Positions 1 to 7,495 of a stretch of 22,817 nt of DNA are shown one piece after another. The position numbers and the translations under genes were made by a program. The notes under the pieces were generated by a model that searched no databases, was not told where the DNA came from, and saw nothing but the letters and a program-made list of their open reading frames with translations. The stretch is from a virus. The DNA is taken from IMG/VR virus record IMGVR_UViG_3300032092_000279, positions 1 through 22,817 of that record; one strand, given 5' to 3'. How positions within the stretch are numbered: the first letter of the stretch is position 1; the number at the start of each line of letters is the position of its first letter.

Positions 1-810
1 CTTGCAGGCAATCACGATACATACTACAAGAATACTAATGATGTAAACTCTCCTGACTTATTGTTGCGTGAATATAATAACATTGACGTTATTGATTCTC
101 CAGAAACAATTGTCATTGATGGAACTAGCATCTGTATGATGCCGTGGATTTGTCCTGAAAACTATCAAGAATCTCTTGATGAAATGAAAAACACTAAAGC
201 AGAAATCTGTATGGGTCACTTTGAGATCGCAGGTTTTGCAATGCACAGAGGAATGGAATCCCATGAAGGTCTTTCTAAAGAAATATTTGACAAGTTTGAT
301 ATGGTGTTTTCTGGTCATTATCATCATCGTTCAGATGATGGTCATATCTATTATCTTGGCAACCCCTACGAACTTACTTGGCAAGATTACAAAGACACTA
401 GAGGATTCCACTTGTTTGATCTTGAGCGAAGAGAACTCGAATTCATACCAAATCCAAATACTATGTTTGAAAGAGTCGAATACGACGACAAAGAATCCGA
501 TCCCATCGATCTCGATTTAATTGATTTGTCTGGTAAGTATGTAAAGTTAGTTGTAGTTAATAAGACTGACTATTATAAATTTGACAAGTTCATTCAGAAG
601 CTGTATAATAAGGGATGCTACGAGATTAAGATTATTGAAGACTTTTCTGAATTTGAAGAAGGTCAGATCGATGAAGAAATTAATCTTGAAGATACCGTAT
701 CTGTTTTATCTAACTACGTTGACTCTATTGAAACAGACGTTGACAAAGAACAGATTAAAACATTCATGAGAACTCTTTATACAGAAGCAGTCAATCAAGA
801 GGTAGTATAA
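1..810 (+). CDS. gp47: Recombination endonuclease subunit, T4 gp47 / SbcD-Mre11 family (5' partial)
   Basis: The reading frame is open from base 1, so the N-terminus lies upstream; 269 residues are visible. It begins next to a GNHD metallophosphoesterase motif (residues 3-6 of the visible part). Further on are GHFEIAG and the metal-binding FSGHYHHR segment, the usual order in Mre11/SbcD nucleases. T4 gp47 is about 339 aa, so roughly 70 residues are missing. Family knowledge: the nuclease works with the gp46 ATPase to resect DNA ends for recombination-dependent replication. The gp46 homologue follows after one micro-ORF, as expected. The acidic C-terminal region (about residues 200-260) fits the gp46-interaction end. 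The start cannot be assigned from this window. Confidence 0.95.
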   Translation, partial: LAGNHDTYYKNTNDVNSPDLLLREYNNIDVIDSPETIVIDGTSICMMPWICPENYQESLDEMKNTKAEICMGHFEIAGFAMHRGMESHEGLSKEIFDKFDMVFSGHYHHRSDDGHIYYLGNPYELTWQDYKDTRGFHLFDLERRELEFIPNPNTMFERVEYDDKESDPIDLDLIDLSGKYVKLVVVNKTDYYKFDKFIQKLYNKGCYEIKIIEDFSEFEEGQIDEEINLEDTVSVLSNYVDSIETDVDKEQIKTFMRTLYTEAVNQEVV

Positions 811-872
811 TGCAACTAGAATTAGATTTCGGGCAATGGAATCAATTGGAATTATTTAATGATAATCTTTAA
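810..872 (+). CDS. Micro-ORF (20 aa) between gp47 and gp46
   Basis: The ATG overlaps the gp47 stop codon as TAATG, and an AGAGGT Shine-Dalgarno-like sequence lies just upstream inside gp47. The 20-residue product starts MQLELDFG and ends NDNL. It overlaps the gp46 start (ATG at 859) by 14 nt, so it bridges gp47 and gp46 by overlapping frames. Its likely role is either a tiny protein or a translational-coupling device. T4 also has small ORFs (46.1, 46.2) at this position, but no homology is claimed. No family is recognised. Confidence 0.45.
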   Translation: MQLELDFGQWNQLELFNDNL

Positions 873-2577
873 ATCAATTAGTTGGAAGAATTTTTTATCT
901 ACTGGTAATTCTCCAAACAAAGTTTTACTAAACAAATCACCTACAACTCTAGTCATTGGTAAGAATGGCGAAGGTAAGAGCACAATCTTAGATGCATTGT
1001 GCTTTTCGCTATTCGGTAAACCATTTCGAAATATCAACAAGGGACAGTTGGTCAACTCCATCAATCAAAAAGGTTGTGTGGTTGAGATTGAATTTGAAAT
1101 TGGTGCACGTCAATACAAAATCATTCGTGGTATCAAACCAAATATTTTCGAGATCTATCTTAATGGTGAGATGATCAATCAAGATGCAGCTTCTCGAGAT
1201 TATCAAAAGGTTCTTGAGCAACAAATCTTAAAGTTAAACTACAAGACATTTACACAAGTTGTTATTCTTGGTTCAGCATCGTTTGTTCCATTCATGCAGT
1301 TGTCCTCTCTACAAAGACGTGAAGTTATTGAAGACATTCTTGATATTCGTATTTTCTCTACTATGAATACTCTGCTGAAAGAAAAGATTAATGAAACAAA
1401 AGATGAGATCTCCAAAGCTGAAGCAGAAATTGCCACAGCAAAAACTCAAGTCGATTCTCAGACACAACTCATCAAAGCCATCACGGAAGCCAAAGCTGAA
1501 AGTATCAACAACATCTTATCCAAGATTTCTGCTAACAATGCTGAAATTTTACAGGCAGAGGGCGAGATCCAACTTATCATTTCGGAGATCGATACTCTTA
1601 AAACAAGCATCAATGATAAAGAAGTTGTTAATGAAGACATCGAAAAGGCAAAGTCAATCAAGTCCAAGTTACTCCAGAAAATCGAAACTTGTGAAGGTCA
1701 CACAGAGTTCTTTAACGAGCATGATGTTTGTCCATCATGTGACCAGAATATCCCAGAGGAACACAAGTCTAAAATTGTCGAAGACCTTAATTCAAAGTTG
1801 CTGGAACAAAACACAAAAATTGGTGAACTTGAAACTATCCTCTCCAATCTTAACCAAAAGTTATCTACGATTACTGAAATCCAATCGAAAATTACCGATA
1901 AAAATATTGAACTATCTACAAGAAACTCAACAGTCACCTTGCTCAATAAACAAGTTAAAGAAATGCAAGCTGAAGTTGAAAGCACAAAAACTGATACGAC
2001 AAATATCGATGAAGAAAAACGTAAGTTAAAAGACTTGGCTAAATCTGCCATGGAAAAGATTACAACCAAAACAACTCTACAAGAACAACGTAATCTTGAA
2101 GAGGTGGCAAGCATCCTATTAAAAGATACTGGTATTAAGACTGCCATCATTCGTGAGTATCTACCTGCCATGAATAAGTTAATCAACAAGTATCTCCAAG
2201 CCATGGATGCGTATATCCACTTCGAGTTGGATGAATCATTTAACGAGATTGTCAAGTCAAGACATCGTGATGATTTTACCTATGCAAGTTTTTCTGAAGG
2301 TGAGAAGATGCGTATTGACTTATCCATTCTATTCACTTGGCGACAAATTGCTAAGATGAAAAACTCTGTCAATACTAATCTTTTACTGCTCGATGAGATC
2401 TTTGATTCTTCTCTTGACACTGCAGGAACAGATTACTTCTTGAACTTAATGAATCAGTTTGGTGAGAACACAAACATCTTCGTTATCTCTCACAAAGGTG
2501 ATCAGTTGTTTGATAAATTCAGATCTGTCATTAAGTTTGAAAAGCGAAACGACTTCAGCCTTATTGCAACTTCGTAA
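859..2577 (+). CDS. gp46: Recombination endonuclease ATPase subunit, T4 gp46 / SbcC-Rad50 family
   Basis: The product is 572 aa, close to T4 gp46 (560 aa). An N-terminal Walker A, GKNGEGKST, lies at residues 34-42. Long heptad-like coiled coils flank a zinc-hook motif CPSC at 291-294. The ABC signature FSEGEKMR is near 478-485 and Walker B LLLLDEIFD has D512 and E513. This is the standard SMC/Rad50 order. By family knowledge it forms a head-hook complex with gp47 that processes DNA ends and feeds UvsX-mediated recombination. The upstream micro-ORF overlaps its start, so translation is probably coupled. The gene is followed by a promoter-bearing intergenic cassette starting at its own stop codon. 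Confidence 0.96.
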   Translation: MIIFKSISWKNFLSTGNSPNKVLLNKSPTTLVIGKNGEGKSTILDALCFSLFGKPFRNINKGQLVNSINQKGCVVEIEFEIGARQYKIIRGIKPNIFEIYLNGEMINQDAASRDYQKVLEQQILKLNYKTFTQVVILGSASFVPFMQLSSLQRREVIEDILDIRIFSTMNTLLKEKINETKDEISKAEAEIATAKTQVDSQTQLIKAITEAKAESINNILSKISANNAEILQAEGEIQLIISEIDTLKTSINDKEVVNEDIEKAKSIKSKLLQKIETCEGHTEFFNEHDVCPSCDQNIPEEHKSKIVEDLNSKLLEQNTKIGELETILSNLNQKLSTITEIQSKITDKNIELSTRNSTVTLLNKQVKEMQAEVESTKTDTTNIDEEKRKLKDLAKSAMEKITTKTTLQEQRNLEEVASILLKDTGIKTAIIREYLPAMNKLINKYLQAMDAYIHFELDESFNEIVKSRHRDDFTYASFSEGEKMRIDLSILFTWRQIAKMKNSVNTNLLLLDEIFDSSLDTAGTDYFLNLMNQFGENTNIFVISHKGDQLFDKFRSVIKFEKRNDFSLIATS

Positions 2578-2664
2578 TCCCCTCAACTCTGTAGGGTCTT
2601 GTAAGTTGTTGTTTTTACAGGGAAAATTAAAACAGTTGTCTTTTATTAGGTTTTGATGCATAAT
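2575..2664 (+). repeat. Intergenic promoter cassette, copy A
   Basis: The cassette starts at the gp46 stop codon with TAATCCCCTCA and continues through GTAGGGTC, which matches copy E at 12365. Next comes a hairpin-capable element, GTAAGTTGTTG...TTTACAGGG at 2601-2622, which is nearly identical to copy B at 5031-5053. It ends in a promoter with -35 TTGTCT at 2636-2641, a 17-nt spacer and -10 CATAAT at 2659-2664. The short inverted repeat CTTGTAA/TTTACAGG could form a stem but lacks a following T tract, so it is not called a terminator. Confidence 0.7.
2636..2664 (+). promoter_or_regulatory. Sigma70-like promoter before the 52-aa ORF and VWA gene
   Basis: -35 TTGTCT (2636-2641), a 17-nt spacer and -10 CATAAT (2659-2664). 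The spacer begins TTTATTA, similar to the other cassette promoters. The predicted start is near 2671, giving a short leader with AGGAG ahead of the ATG at 2690. Confidence 0.75.
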
Positions 2665-2689
2665 TCACTCTATTGAATAGGAGATGAAT

Positions 2690-2848
2690 ATGTGGAAAGA
2701 CTTTAGTGATTTTGAAATTGCAGAACTGGCTGGAAAGTATGGTATTGAAGATAGCTTACTTTTTGCAGGTGACTTGAGTCTTATCAATCGTGAAGAGATT
2801 GAAAATGAATTGACTCTTATTGAACATGAATTTGCATTTGGGGAATAA
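2690..2848 (+). CDS. Small acidic phage protein (52 aa), unknown function
   Basis: The start at 2690 (MWKDFSDFE) is chosen because AGGAG at 2679-2683 sits 6 nt before it; an in-frame ATG at 2684 directly abuts the same AGGAG and is less suitable. The 52-residue product is strongly acidic (many Glu and Asp), predicted helical, and ends HEFAFGE. It has its own promoter and lies 8 nt before the VWA gene, so the two are probably co-transcribed. No family is recognised. Confidence 0.7.
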   Translation: MWKDFSDFEIAELAGKYGIEDSLLFAGDLSLINREEIENELTLIEHEFAFGE

Positions 2849-2856
2849 ATAATATT

Positions 2857-5034
2857 ATGGAAATGAAAGCATCTGATCTATCTGCAAGACTTCTGGCTAC
2901 AGAAAATCTTTCTGTCATTCGTGCCAGAGCAAGAACTGCATCTTTCGACATCAAGAGTCGTATCCTGACTTTGCCGATGTGGAAAGATATGACTCCTGAA
3001 ATTGAAGATATGTTGATTGGTCACGAAGTGGGTCATGCCCTTTATACCAACAATGATTATCTTGAACCATTAAAAGATACCCCTAAGTTACACTCATACA
3101 TGAATGTCTTAGAAGATGTTCGTATCGAGAAACTTATCAAACGTAAGTATCCAGGATTGCGCAAACGCATGAACGAAGGATACAAGCAACTCAATGATCG
3201 TGACTTCTTTGGCACGAAACAAGTTCAAGACTTTGACGAACTGTTACTCATTGACAAAATCAATCTCTACTTTAAAGCTGGATTCCAGTGTGGTGTAACA
3301 TTCACACCTGATGAAAAGGCATTTGTGAATCGTGCTGAACGCACTGAAACAGTTGATGAAGTTATTTCATTGGCAAACGATATCTACGCATACTCAAAAC
3401 AGCAAGCTGAAGAGCGTAAGCAACAACAGCAATTCGAAGAAGCTGAAGAGGGTGAAGAAGACGAAGATCCAATTTATGGCGACTTTGATATCGATGAAGA
3501 TGATGACTTTGAAGAACAAGATGGTGACGATGAAGATCTAAAACCATCTAAACAAAACAAACAGTCTGCTCTCCAAAATGACGACAAGTCTGAAGAGGGT
3601 GATGACTTAGAATCAAAAACAGAAAGAGCATTCCAAAATAAATTGGAAGACCTAGCTGATGATTCTACTGAATACAAATACTGGAAATTTGATACTGATT
3701 ACTTCAAAGATCCAGTTATTGGTTACAAACAGATTCTGAATGAAACTAAATCACCTGAGCAATGGGACATTGATAATCCTGATACGATTGACTATCGTAC
3801 TCGCTACATGGACCAAGAACAGAAGGCTAAATTTAAGTCTGCAGAATCAGCTGACTACACTCAGTTTAAGACTGAATCTATTCGTACTGTAAATTATCTC
3901 GTGAAAGAATTCGAGATGAAGAAGTCTGCACAGATGCATAAGCGTGCAACAGTATCAAAGATTGGTTCGTTGGATATGAAGAAAGTCTATGCATATAAAC
4001 TGCAAGACGATTTGTTCAAGCGTGTGACTTCTCTGCCACAAGGCAAAAACCATGGCATGATTCTTCTTGTTGATTGGTCTGGTTCAATGAACGAAGTATT
4101 GAAAGATACTATGAAGCAGGTTATCAACTTGGCTATGTTCTGTAATCGTGTTCAGATTCCATATCGTGTCTATGCATTTACCACTGATTACAACGATAAT
4201 GTGGCACAAACTGCTGAACAACATGAAGCATATCGTGCTTGGAGAACTATAAGACGAGAGCCCAACGATCTGATTGATTGTGCTGATAGATTTCACTTGT
4301 TGGAGTTCTTCAATAACAAAATGTCCACCACTGAATTCAATTCAATGGCTCGTCGTATCCTTGATTATCGTTTTCACTGGAATGAAGGTTACAACACTGG
4401 TGGCACTCCACTGAATGAAGCATTGGTATATTGCTACCATACATTGGGTAAGTTCATCAAGAACAACAACATCGAGAAAACAACTTTCATCACTCTTACT
4501 GATGGTGAGGGTGGTGCATTGAACACCTATTCGTCTGGTCGTTTCGATGACTCTCGCACTGAAATTGTTAATAGTGTTTACAAGCGAATTAAAATTAAGA
4601 ACTTTATCAAAGATGAAGTTACACAGAAGACTTACGAAATTGGTCGCATGTCTGGTAATCAAACTGAGATGATTCTTCGAATGATGAAAGATCGCTACAA
4701 TATTGCAATGGTTGGATTCCATATCTGTCAGAATCGTGGTCGTGATTTGCGTGGTGTTGCACACTCAAACCTGCCTGATTACAAGGGAGATATTTACTCT
4801 CTGATTGAATCTTGGAAAAAAGATTTCAGAACAAATGGCTTTGCATCGGTGAAGAACACTGGTCGTGATGAATTGTTTTTGATTCCACAGGCATCCACTA
4901 AAATTCAAGAGGGTGAACTGGATGTAAAAGCAGATGCAAATGCAAAATCGATCGCCAAGAACTTTGGTAAGTATTTGAATGTTAAAAAGACTAGCCGAGT
5001 CCTGCTCAATCGTTTCGTGGGTCTGGTAGCGTAA
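2857..5034 (+). CDS. CobT-like protein: HEXXH peptidase-like domain, acidic linker and VWA domain
   Basis: The product is 725 aa. Near the N-terminus HEVGHALYT (H56, E57, H60) followed by NVLEDVRIE (E86) looks like a gluzincin-type zinc site. Residues about 190-260 are highly acidic. The C-terminal half has a complete VWA metal-adhesion site: DWSGS (D406, S408, S410), GGTPL (T517) and TDGEGG (D549). The acidic-linker plus VWA layout is that of CobT-like subunits, which partner MoxR/CobS-type AAA+ ATPases; such a gene follows at 5390. Family knowledge: these pairs act as chelatase- or chaperone-like remodelling machines. A role in cobalamin synthesis is not supported, because the large CobN-type subunit is absent. 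The start at 2857 has only a distant GGGGAA as SD; an ATG at 2863 is an alternative. Confidence 0.85.
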   Translation: MEMKASDLSARLLATENLSVIRARARTASFDIKSRILTLPMWKDMTPEIEDMLIGHEVGHALYTNNDYLEPLKDTPKLHSYMNVLEDVRIEKLIKRKYPGLRKRMNEGYKQLNDRDFFGTKQVQDFDELLLIDKINLYFKAGFQCGVTFTPDEKAFVNRAERTETVDEVISLANDIYAYSKQQAEERKQQQQFEEAEEGEEDEDPIYGDFDIDEDDDFEEQDGDDEDLKPSKQNKQSALQNDDKSEEGDDLESKTERAFQNKLEDLADDSTEYKYWKFDTDYFKDPVIGYKQILNETKSPEQWDIDNPDTIDYRTRYMDQEQKAKFKSAESADYTQFKTESIRTVNYLVKEFEMKKSAQMHKRATVSKIGSLDMKKVYAYKLQDDLFKRVTSLPQGKNHGMILLVDWSGSMNEVLKDTMKQVINLAMFCNRVQIPYRVYAFTTDYNDNVAQTAEQHEAYRAWRTIRREPNDLIDCADRFHLLEFFNNKMSTTEFNSMARRILDYRFHWNEGYNTGGTPLNEALVYCYHTLGKFIKNNNIEKTTFITLTDGEGGALNTYSSGRFDDSRTEIVNSVYKRIKIKNFIKDEVTQKTYEIGRMSGNQTEMILRMMKDRYNIAMVGFHICQNRGRDLRGVAHSNLPDYKGDIYSLIESWKKDFRTNGFASVKNTGRDELFLIPQASTKIQEGELDVKADANAKSIAKNFGKYLNVKKTSRVLLNRFVGLVA

Positions 5035-5093
5035 GTTGTTGATTTTACAGGGGTAAATTAGGTGTTGTCTTTAATTGCAAATTAGGGCATAAT
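5031..5093 (+). repeat. Intergenic promoter cassette, copy B
   Basis: It overlaps the VWA stop codon. GTAAGTTGTTGATTTTACAG, then GGG, at 5031-5053 repeats copy A (2601-2622) with one internal change. It stands 34 nt before the -35, compared with 35 nt in copy A. It ends in TTGTCT, 17 nt, CATAAT. Confidence 0.7.
5065..5093 (+). promoter_or_regulatory. Sigma70-like promoter before the small ORF at 5100/5124
   Basis: -35 TTGTCT (5065-5070), a 17-nt spacer whose second half is AAATTAGGG, and -10 CATAAT (5088-5093). The expected transcription start, about 7 nt downstream, falls on or next to the ATG at 5100. Confidence 0.8.
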
Positions 5094-5099
5094 AGTTGT

Positions 5100-5294
5100 A
5101 TGATTAATACTGAAAGTGAATTTATGACTGACCTTGAACTTATTGCTACCTTATCCTTTACCTCTGAAAATGGCTTGCTTCGTGCTACCTTTCCTAATGG
5201 TGCTGGTTATTATGAAATTGAGGGTTCTACTCTCCGCTGTTTTGAAATTTGTTCTGATGGTTCTTACGTGTGTGAAACAAAAACCCTCACCTGA
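5100..5294 (+). CDS. Small phage protein (64 aa, or 56 aa from 5124), unknown function
   Basis: The first ATG (5100) lies six bases after the -10 element and would give a leaderless message. The second in-frame ATG (5124, MTDLELIATL) has only a weak GAAAG upstream. The product has alternating hydrophobic and polar stretches suggesting a small beta-rich fold: LRATFPNGAGYYEIEG, then a Cys-containing C-terminal half (CFEICSDGSYVCE). It lies between the VWA and AAA+ genes with a promoter on each side, so it may be an accessory of that module. No family is recognised. Confidence 0.65.
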   Translation: MINTESEFMTDLELIATLSFTSENGLLRATFPNGAGYYEIEGSTLRCFEICSDGSYVCETKTLT

Positions 5295-5345
5295 GTGGGG
5301 TTATTGCAATTAATGTTTGTCTTTAATTGCGATTTAGGGAATAAT
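5281..5345 (+). repeat. Intergenic promoter cassette, copy C, with hairpin and palindrome
   Basis: A hairpin formed by AACCCTCAC, loop CTGA and GTGGGGTT (one bulged T) spans the stop codon of the small ORF. It is followed by the near-palindrome TTATTGCAATTAA at 5301-5313 and then TTGTCT, 17 nt, AATAAT. The palindrome ends 3 nt before the -35, the same spacing as in copies D and E. Confidence 0.7.
5317..5345 (+). promoter_or_regulatory. Sigma70-like promoter of the AAA+ (CobS-like) gene
   Basis: -35 TTGTCT (5317-5322), a 17-nt spacer ending TTTAGGG, and -10 AATAAT (5340-5345). The predicted start near 5352 gives a leader of roughly 40 nt before the ATG at 5390. Confidence 0.75.
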
Positions 5346-5389
5346 AATCGTTATCGTTGATTGAAAGTAGTTTTATTATGGAGAATGTG

Positions 5390-6553
5390 ATGGCAAAAAC
5401 TGATACGCAGTTTCGTGATTCGTTTGAATCAAAAATGAGAGAGATGTACCCTGACACTGCCACTAAAGGCACTGTGAGTCGTCCAGAACTTTTGGATGTT
5501 ATGAAAGCACTAAAGACAGAGAAGTATCCTCTTTGGCTTATGAAGAATAAAGTTGGTCGTGGCTTGTACGCTATTGATGGTGGTGCAACCCCTGTTATTG
5601 GAAACACTGCATTGAAAGCACAACCTGTGAAACAAGAATCGTTTAAGGTGGACTACTCTGATATCTCAGCCCTAGTTCCAAAGAAAGATCCAAACTTTGT
5701 ACCATTCGGTAACTATTCCGATTTGGAAAACATTATCAAGTCTGAAATCTTTTATCCTGCATACATCTCTGGTCCAACTGGTAATGGTAAGTCAACAATG
5801 GTTGAACAGATTTGTGCCAAACACAAACGTCCATTGATTCGTGTCAACCTAAACATGATGACAGACGAGGAACAACTCATTGGATCCAAGACACTGGAAG
5901 ACGGTAACGTAGAGATCGTGGAGGGTCCAGTCCTTATTGCAATGCGCAATGGCACTGCACTCTTGCTTGACGAGATCGATGCAGGTTCAGCCAATACGTT
6001 GCTTTGCTTGCAACCTATTCTTGAGGGTAAACCATACTACTTCAAACTCAAGAATGAGATGATTGTTCCAGCTGAAGGATTCAACATCTTTGCCACTGCA
6101 AATACTAAGGGTAAGGGTTCAGACGATGGTCGCTACATTGGCACCAACGTATTGAACGAAGCATTCTTGGAGCGATTCGCTGTAACCTTCGAACAGGATT
6201 ATCCTAATGCGAAGGTCGAAGTTAAGATTATTAAGAATCTCATGGAAACTTATGGCTGTCTAGATGCCGAGTTTGCAGAGACACTCGTAAAGTGGGCTGA
6301 AGCAATTCGTCGTACTTTCGAGGATGGTGGTGTGGATGAAACTATTACGACTCGTCGTATGATTCACATTGTTCGTGCGTTTGCGATTTTCAAGAATCAG
6401 CAGAAAGCAGTTGAGTTGTGTTGCAATCGTTTCGATGCTGCAACGAAAGCTGCATTCATCGACTTGTTCGATAAAGTTGCAAACCCTCAACCTGAACCTG
6501 TTGCAGTTGTGGAAGCACCTGCTCCAAGTCCTTCAGACGAGGTGCCATTCTAA
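5390..6553 (+). CDS. cobS-like: MoxR/CobS-like AAA+ ATPase with N-terminal winged-helix-like domain
   Basis: The start at 5390 (MAKTDTQF) is preferred because GGAG at 5380-5383 lies 6 nt upstream; an ATG at 5378 and a TTG at 5357 are in frame but poorly placed. The product is 387 aa. Walker A GPTGNGKST is at 128-136, Walker B LLLDEIDAG has D194/E195, and a sensor-type FATANT follows, typical of MoxR/CobS ATPases that open a gated site in a hexamer. The N-terminal 60 residues end in YPLWLMKNKVGRGLY (46-60), which resembles residues 57-72 of the protein encoded at 6664. The Pro-rich C-terminus ends SDEVPF. The VWA protein at 2857 is its likely partner. The substrate is unknown. Confidence 0.9.
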   Translation: MAKTDTQFRDSFESKMREMYPDTATKGTVSRPELLDVMKALKTEKYPLWLMKNKVGRGLYAIDGGATPVIGNTALKAQPVKQESFKVDYSDISALVPKKDPNFVPFGNYSDLENIIKSEIFYPAYISGPTGNGKSTMVEQICAKHKRPLIRVNLNMMTDEEQLIGSKTLEDGNVEIVEGPVLIAMRNGTALLLDEIDAGSANTLLCLQPILEGKPYYFKLKNEMIVPAEGFNIFATANTKGKGSDDGRYIGTNVLNEAFLERFAVTFEQDYPNAKVEVKIIKNLMETYGCLDAEFAETLVKWAEAIRRTFEDGGVDETITTRRMIHIVRAFAIFKNQQKAVELCCNRFDAATKAAFIDLFDKVANPQPEPVAVVEAPAPSPSDEVPF

Positions 6554-6617
6554 TCCCCTGCAACTTATGGGGTTATTGCAAATAAGACTTGCCTTTAATC
6601 CCATCTTGTTGTATAAT
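6551..6617 (+). repeat. Intergenic promoter cassette, copy D
   Basis: It begins at the stop codon of the AAA+ gene with TAATCCCCTGCAACT and GGGG, like copies A and E. The palindrome TTATTGCAAATAA occupies 6573-6585, 3 nt before -35 TTGCCT; the promoter spacer is 17 nt and the -10 is a consensus TATAAT. Confidence 0.7.
6589..6617 (+). promoter_or_regulatory. Sigma70-like promoter of the 162-aa Lys/Ala-rich protein gene
   Basis: -35 TTGCCT (6589-6594), a 17-nt spacer starting TTAAT, and a perfect -10 TATAAT (6612-6617). The predicted start near 6624 leaves a 40-nt leader with AAGGAA six bases before the ATG at 6664. Confidence 0.8.
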
Positions 6618-6663
6618 AGAACTTGTTGTGTTGGAAATTTGAAAACTTTTTAAGGAATATATT

Positions 6664-7152
6664 ATGTTGAAATTTAATGCTTTGTCTTTGTCTCAAAAAC
6701 GATTTGTTGTTGCAGTGATTGAATCTAATCCTCAATACAAAAAAGATCCTCAGATTACTCTGAAGGAATGTGCTGCAATCTATTACACTCTACGTGACCA
6801 GCGTACTGGTTCTAAGGGTGAGAAGATTGGTTATCCTAACTGGTTGTTCAACAAGAACAAAGTAGAGCGTGGTGTGTATCAGTTGCCAGTTCCTACTGAT
6901 GCCGAGTTGTCTGCTTTTGCAAAAGAAATTGCAGACAAACAGACTGCTCCAGTTGCTAAAGCCAAAGCCAAAGTTGCGAAACTTGCTAAGGCTAAGACTG
7001 TGAAAGCCAAGACTCCTGCAAAGACTGCAGTCGAGAAAGATGAACAGATGGAGATGTCACGTCTTCAGCGAATCATCGATGATTCTGTTGATGTTGATGG
7101 CGATGTCGAAGACTTCAATGCCATCCTACGTGAAAACGGCATCACTGTTTAA
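6664..7152 (+). CDS. Winged-helix-like protein with histone-H1-like Lys/Ala-rich segment (162 aa)
   Basis: Residues 1-75 form a predicted helical domain ending in YPNWLFNKNKVERGVY (57-72). This closely resembles the N-terminal domain of the AAA+ ATPase one gene upstream (YPxWL, NKVxRGxY shared). Residues about 97-121 are a Lys/Ala-rich tract (AKAKAKVAKLAKAKTVKAK) like the tails of histone H1 or bacterial H1-like proteins, and an acidic helical C-terminus follows. AAGGAA lies six bases ahead of the start. The gene has its own promoter and ends at a strong terminator. Inference: a nucleic-acid-binding protein linked to the CobS/CobT-like module. The exact function is unknown. Confidence 0.85.
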   Translation: MLKFNALSLSQKRFVVAVIESNPQYKKDPQITLKECAAIYYTLRDQRTGSKGEKIGYPNWLFNKNKVERGVYQLPVPTDAELSAFAKEIADKQTAPVAKAKAKVAKLAKAKTVKAKTPAKTAVEKDEQMEMSRLQRIIDDSVDVDGDVEDFNAILRENGITV

Positions 7153-7167
7153 TTAGAGTTTACCTTT

Positions 7168-7204
7168 CATCTGGGGTTCTGCCATCGCCCCAGATGATTT
7201 TTTT
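7168..7204 (+). terminator. Rho-independent terminator after the 162-aa gene
   Basis: A perfect 9-bp stem, CATCTGGGG (7168-7176) with CCCCAGATG (7188-7196), an 11-nt loop, and a run of seven T beginning at 7198. It separates the accessory module from the next gene. Confidence 0.9.
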
Positions 7205-7234
7205 CATTTGATGGTTGTTAATTATGGAGTTATT

Positions 7235-7495
7235 ATGTCTAAACAAGAAATGCTTTTGACGCATCTACAAAAAGGTAAAGAGTTTACTGCTAAGCAGATC
7301 AAGTCCTCTTTCGGTATTGCTCATCCAGCTTCTACTATTCGTGACTTGCGTGAGCAAGGCTATTGCGTGTACTCAAACCCAGCAGTTGTGAATGGTGTTG
7401 AAGTTGTTAAGTACCGTATCGGTAAGCCAACTCGTGCTATGGTTGCTCTTGCAGCTGCAGTTCGTGGCTCTTCAGTGTTTACTCGCACTGCCTAA
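7235..7495 (+). CDS. Small helix-turn-helix-like protein (86 aa)
   Basis: The start at 7235 (MSKQEMLL) is set by GGAG at 7226-7229, five bases upstream; an earlier ATG at 7211 and TTG at 7208 are too near the terminator. Residues about 5-50 (LLTHLQKGKEFTAKQI, then STIRDLREQGYCVYSN) read as a helix-turn-helix or winged-helix unit of the kind found in many phage DNA-binding proteins. A beta hairpin (VEVVKYRIG) and an Ala-rich helix follow. It is probably a small regulator or nucleoid-type protein; the target is unknown. No clear promoter was found; it may depend on read-through of the preceding terminator. Confidence 0.75.
   Translation: MSKQEMLLTHLQKGKEFTAKQIKSSFGIAHPASTIRDLREQGYCVYSNPAVVNGVEVVKYRIGKPTRAMVALAAAVRGSSVFTRTA

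Noticed and set aside
1391-2029. 212-aa plus-strand ORF in another frame of gp46
   Set aside because: Lys/Ser/Leu-rich low-complexity translation typical of a shifted frame through coiled-coil coding sequence; gp46 motifs run intact through the region.
1698-2255. 185-aa minus-strand ORF opposite gp46
   Set aside because: It lies entirely within gp46 on the other strand, and its Ser/Leu/Val-rich composition is that of an antisense shadow. No independent ribosome site or neighbours support it.
2857-6553. Cobalamin biosynthesis by CobS and CobT
   Set aside because: The ATPase and VWA proteins resemble CobS/CobT, but no CobN-type subunit or other corrin gene is present, and the VWA protein carries an extra HEXXH region. 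A generic AAA+/VWA machine is the safer reading.
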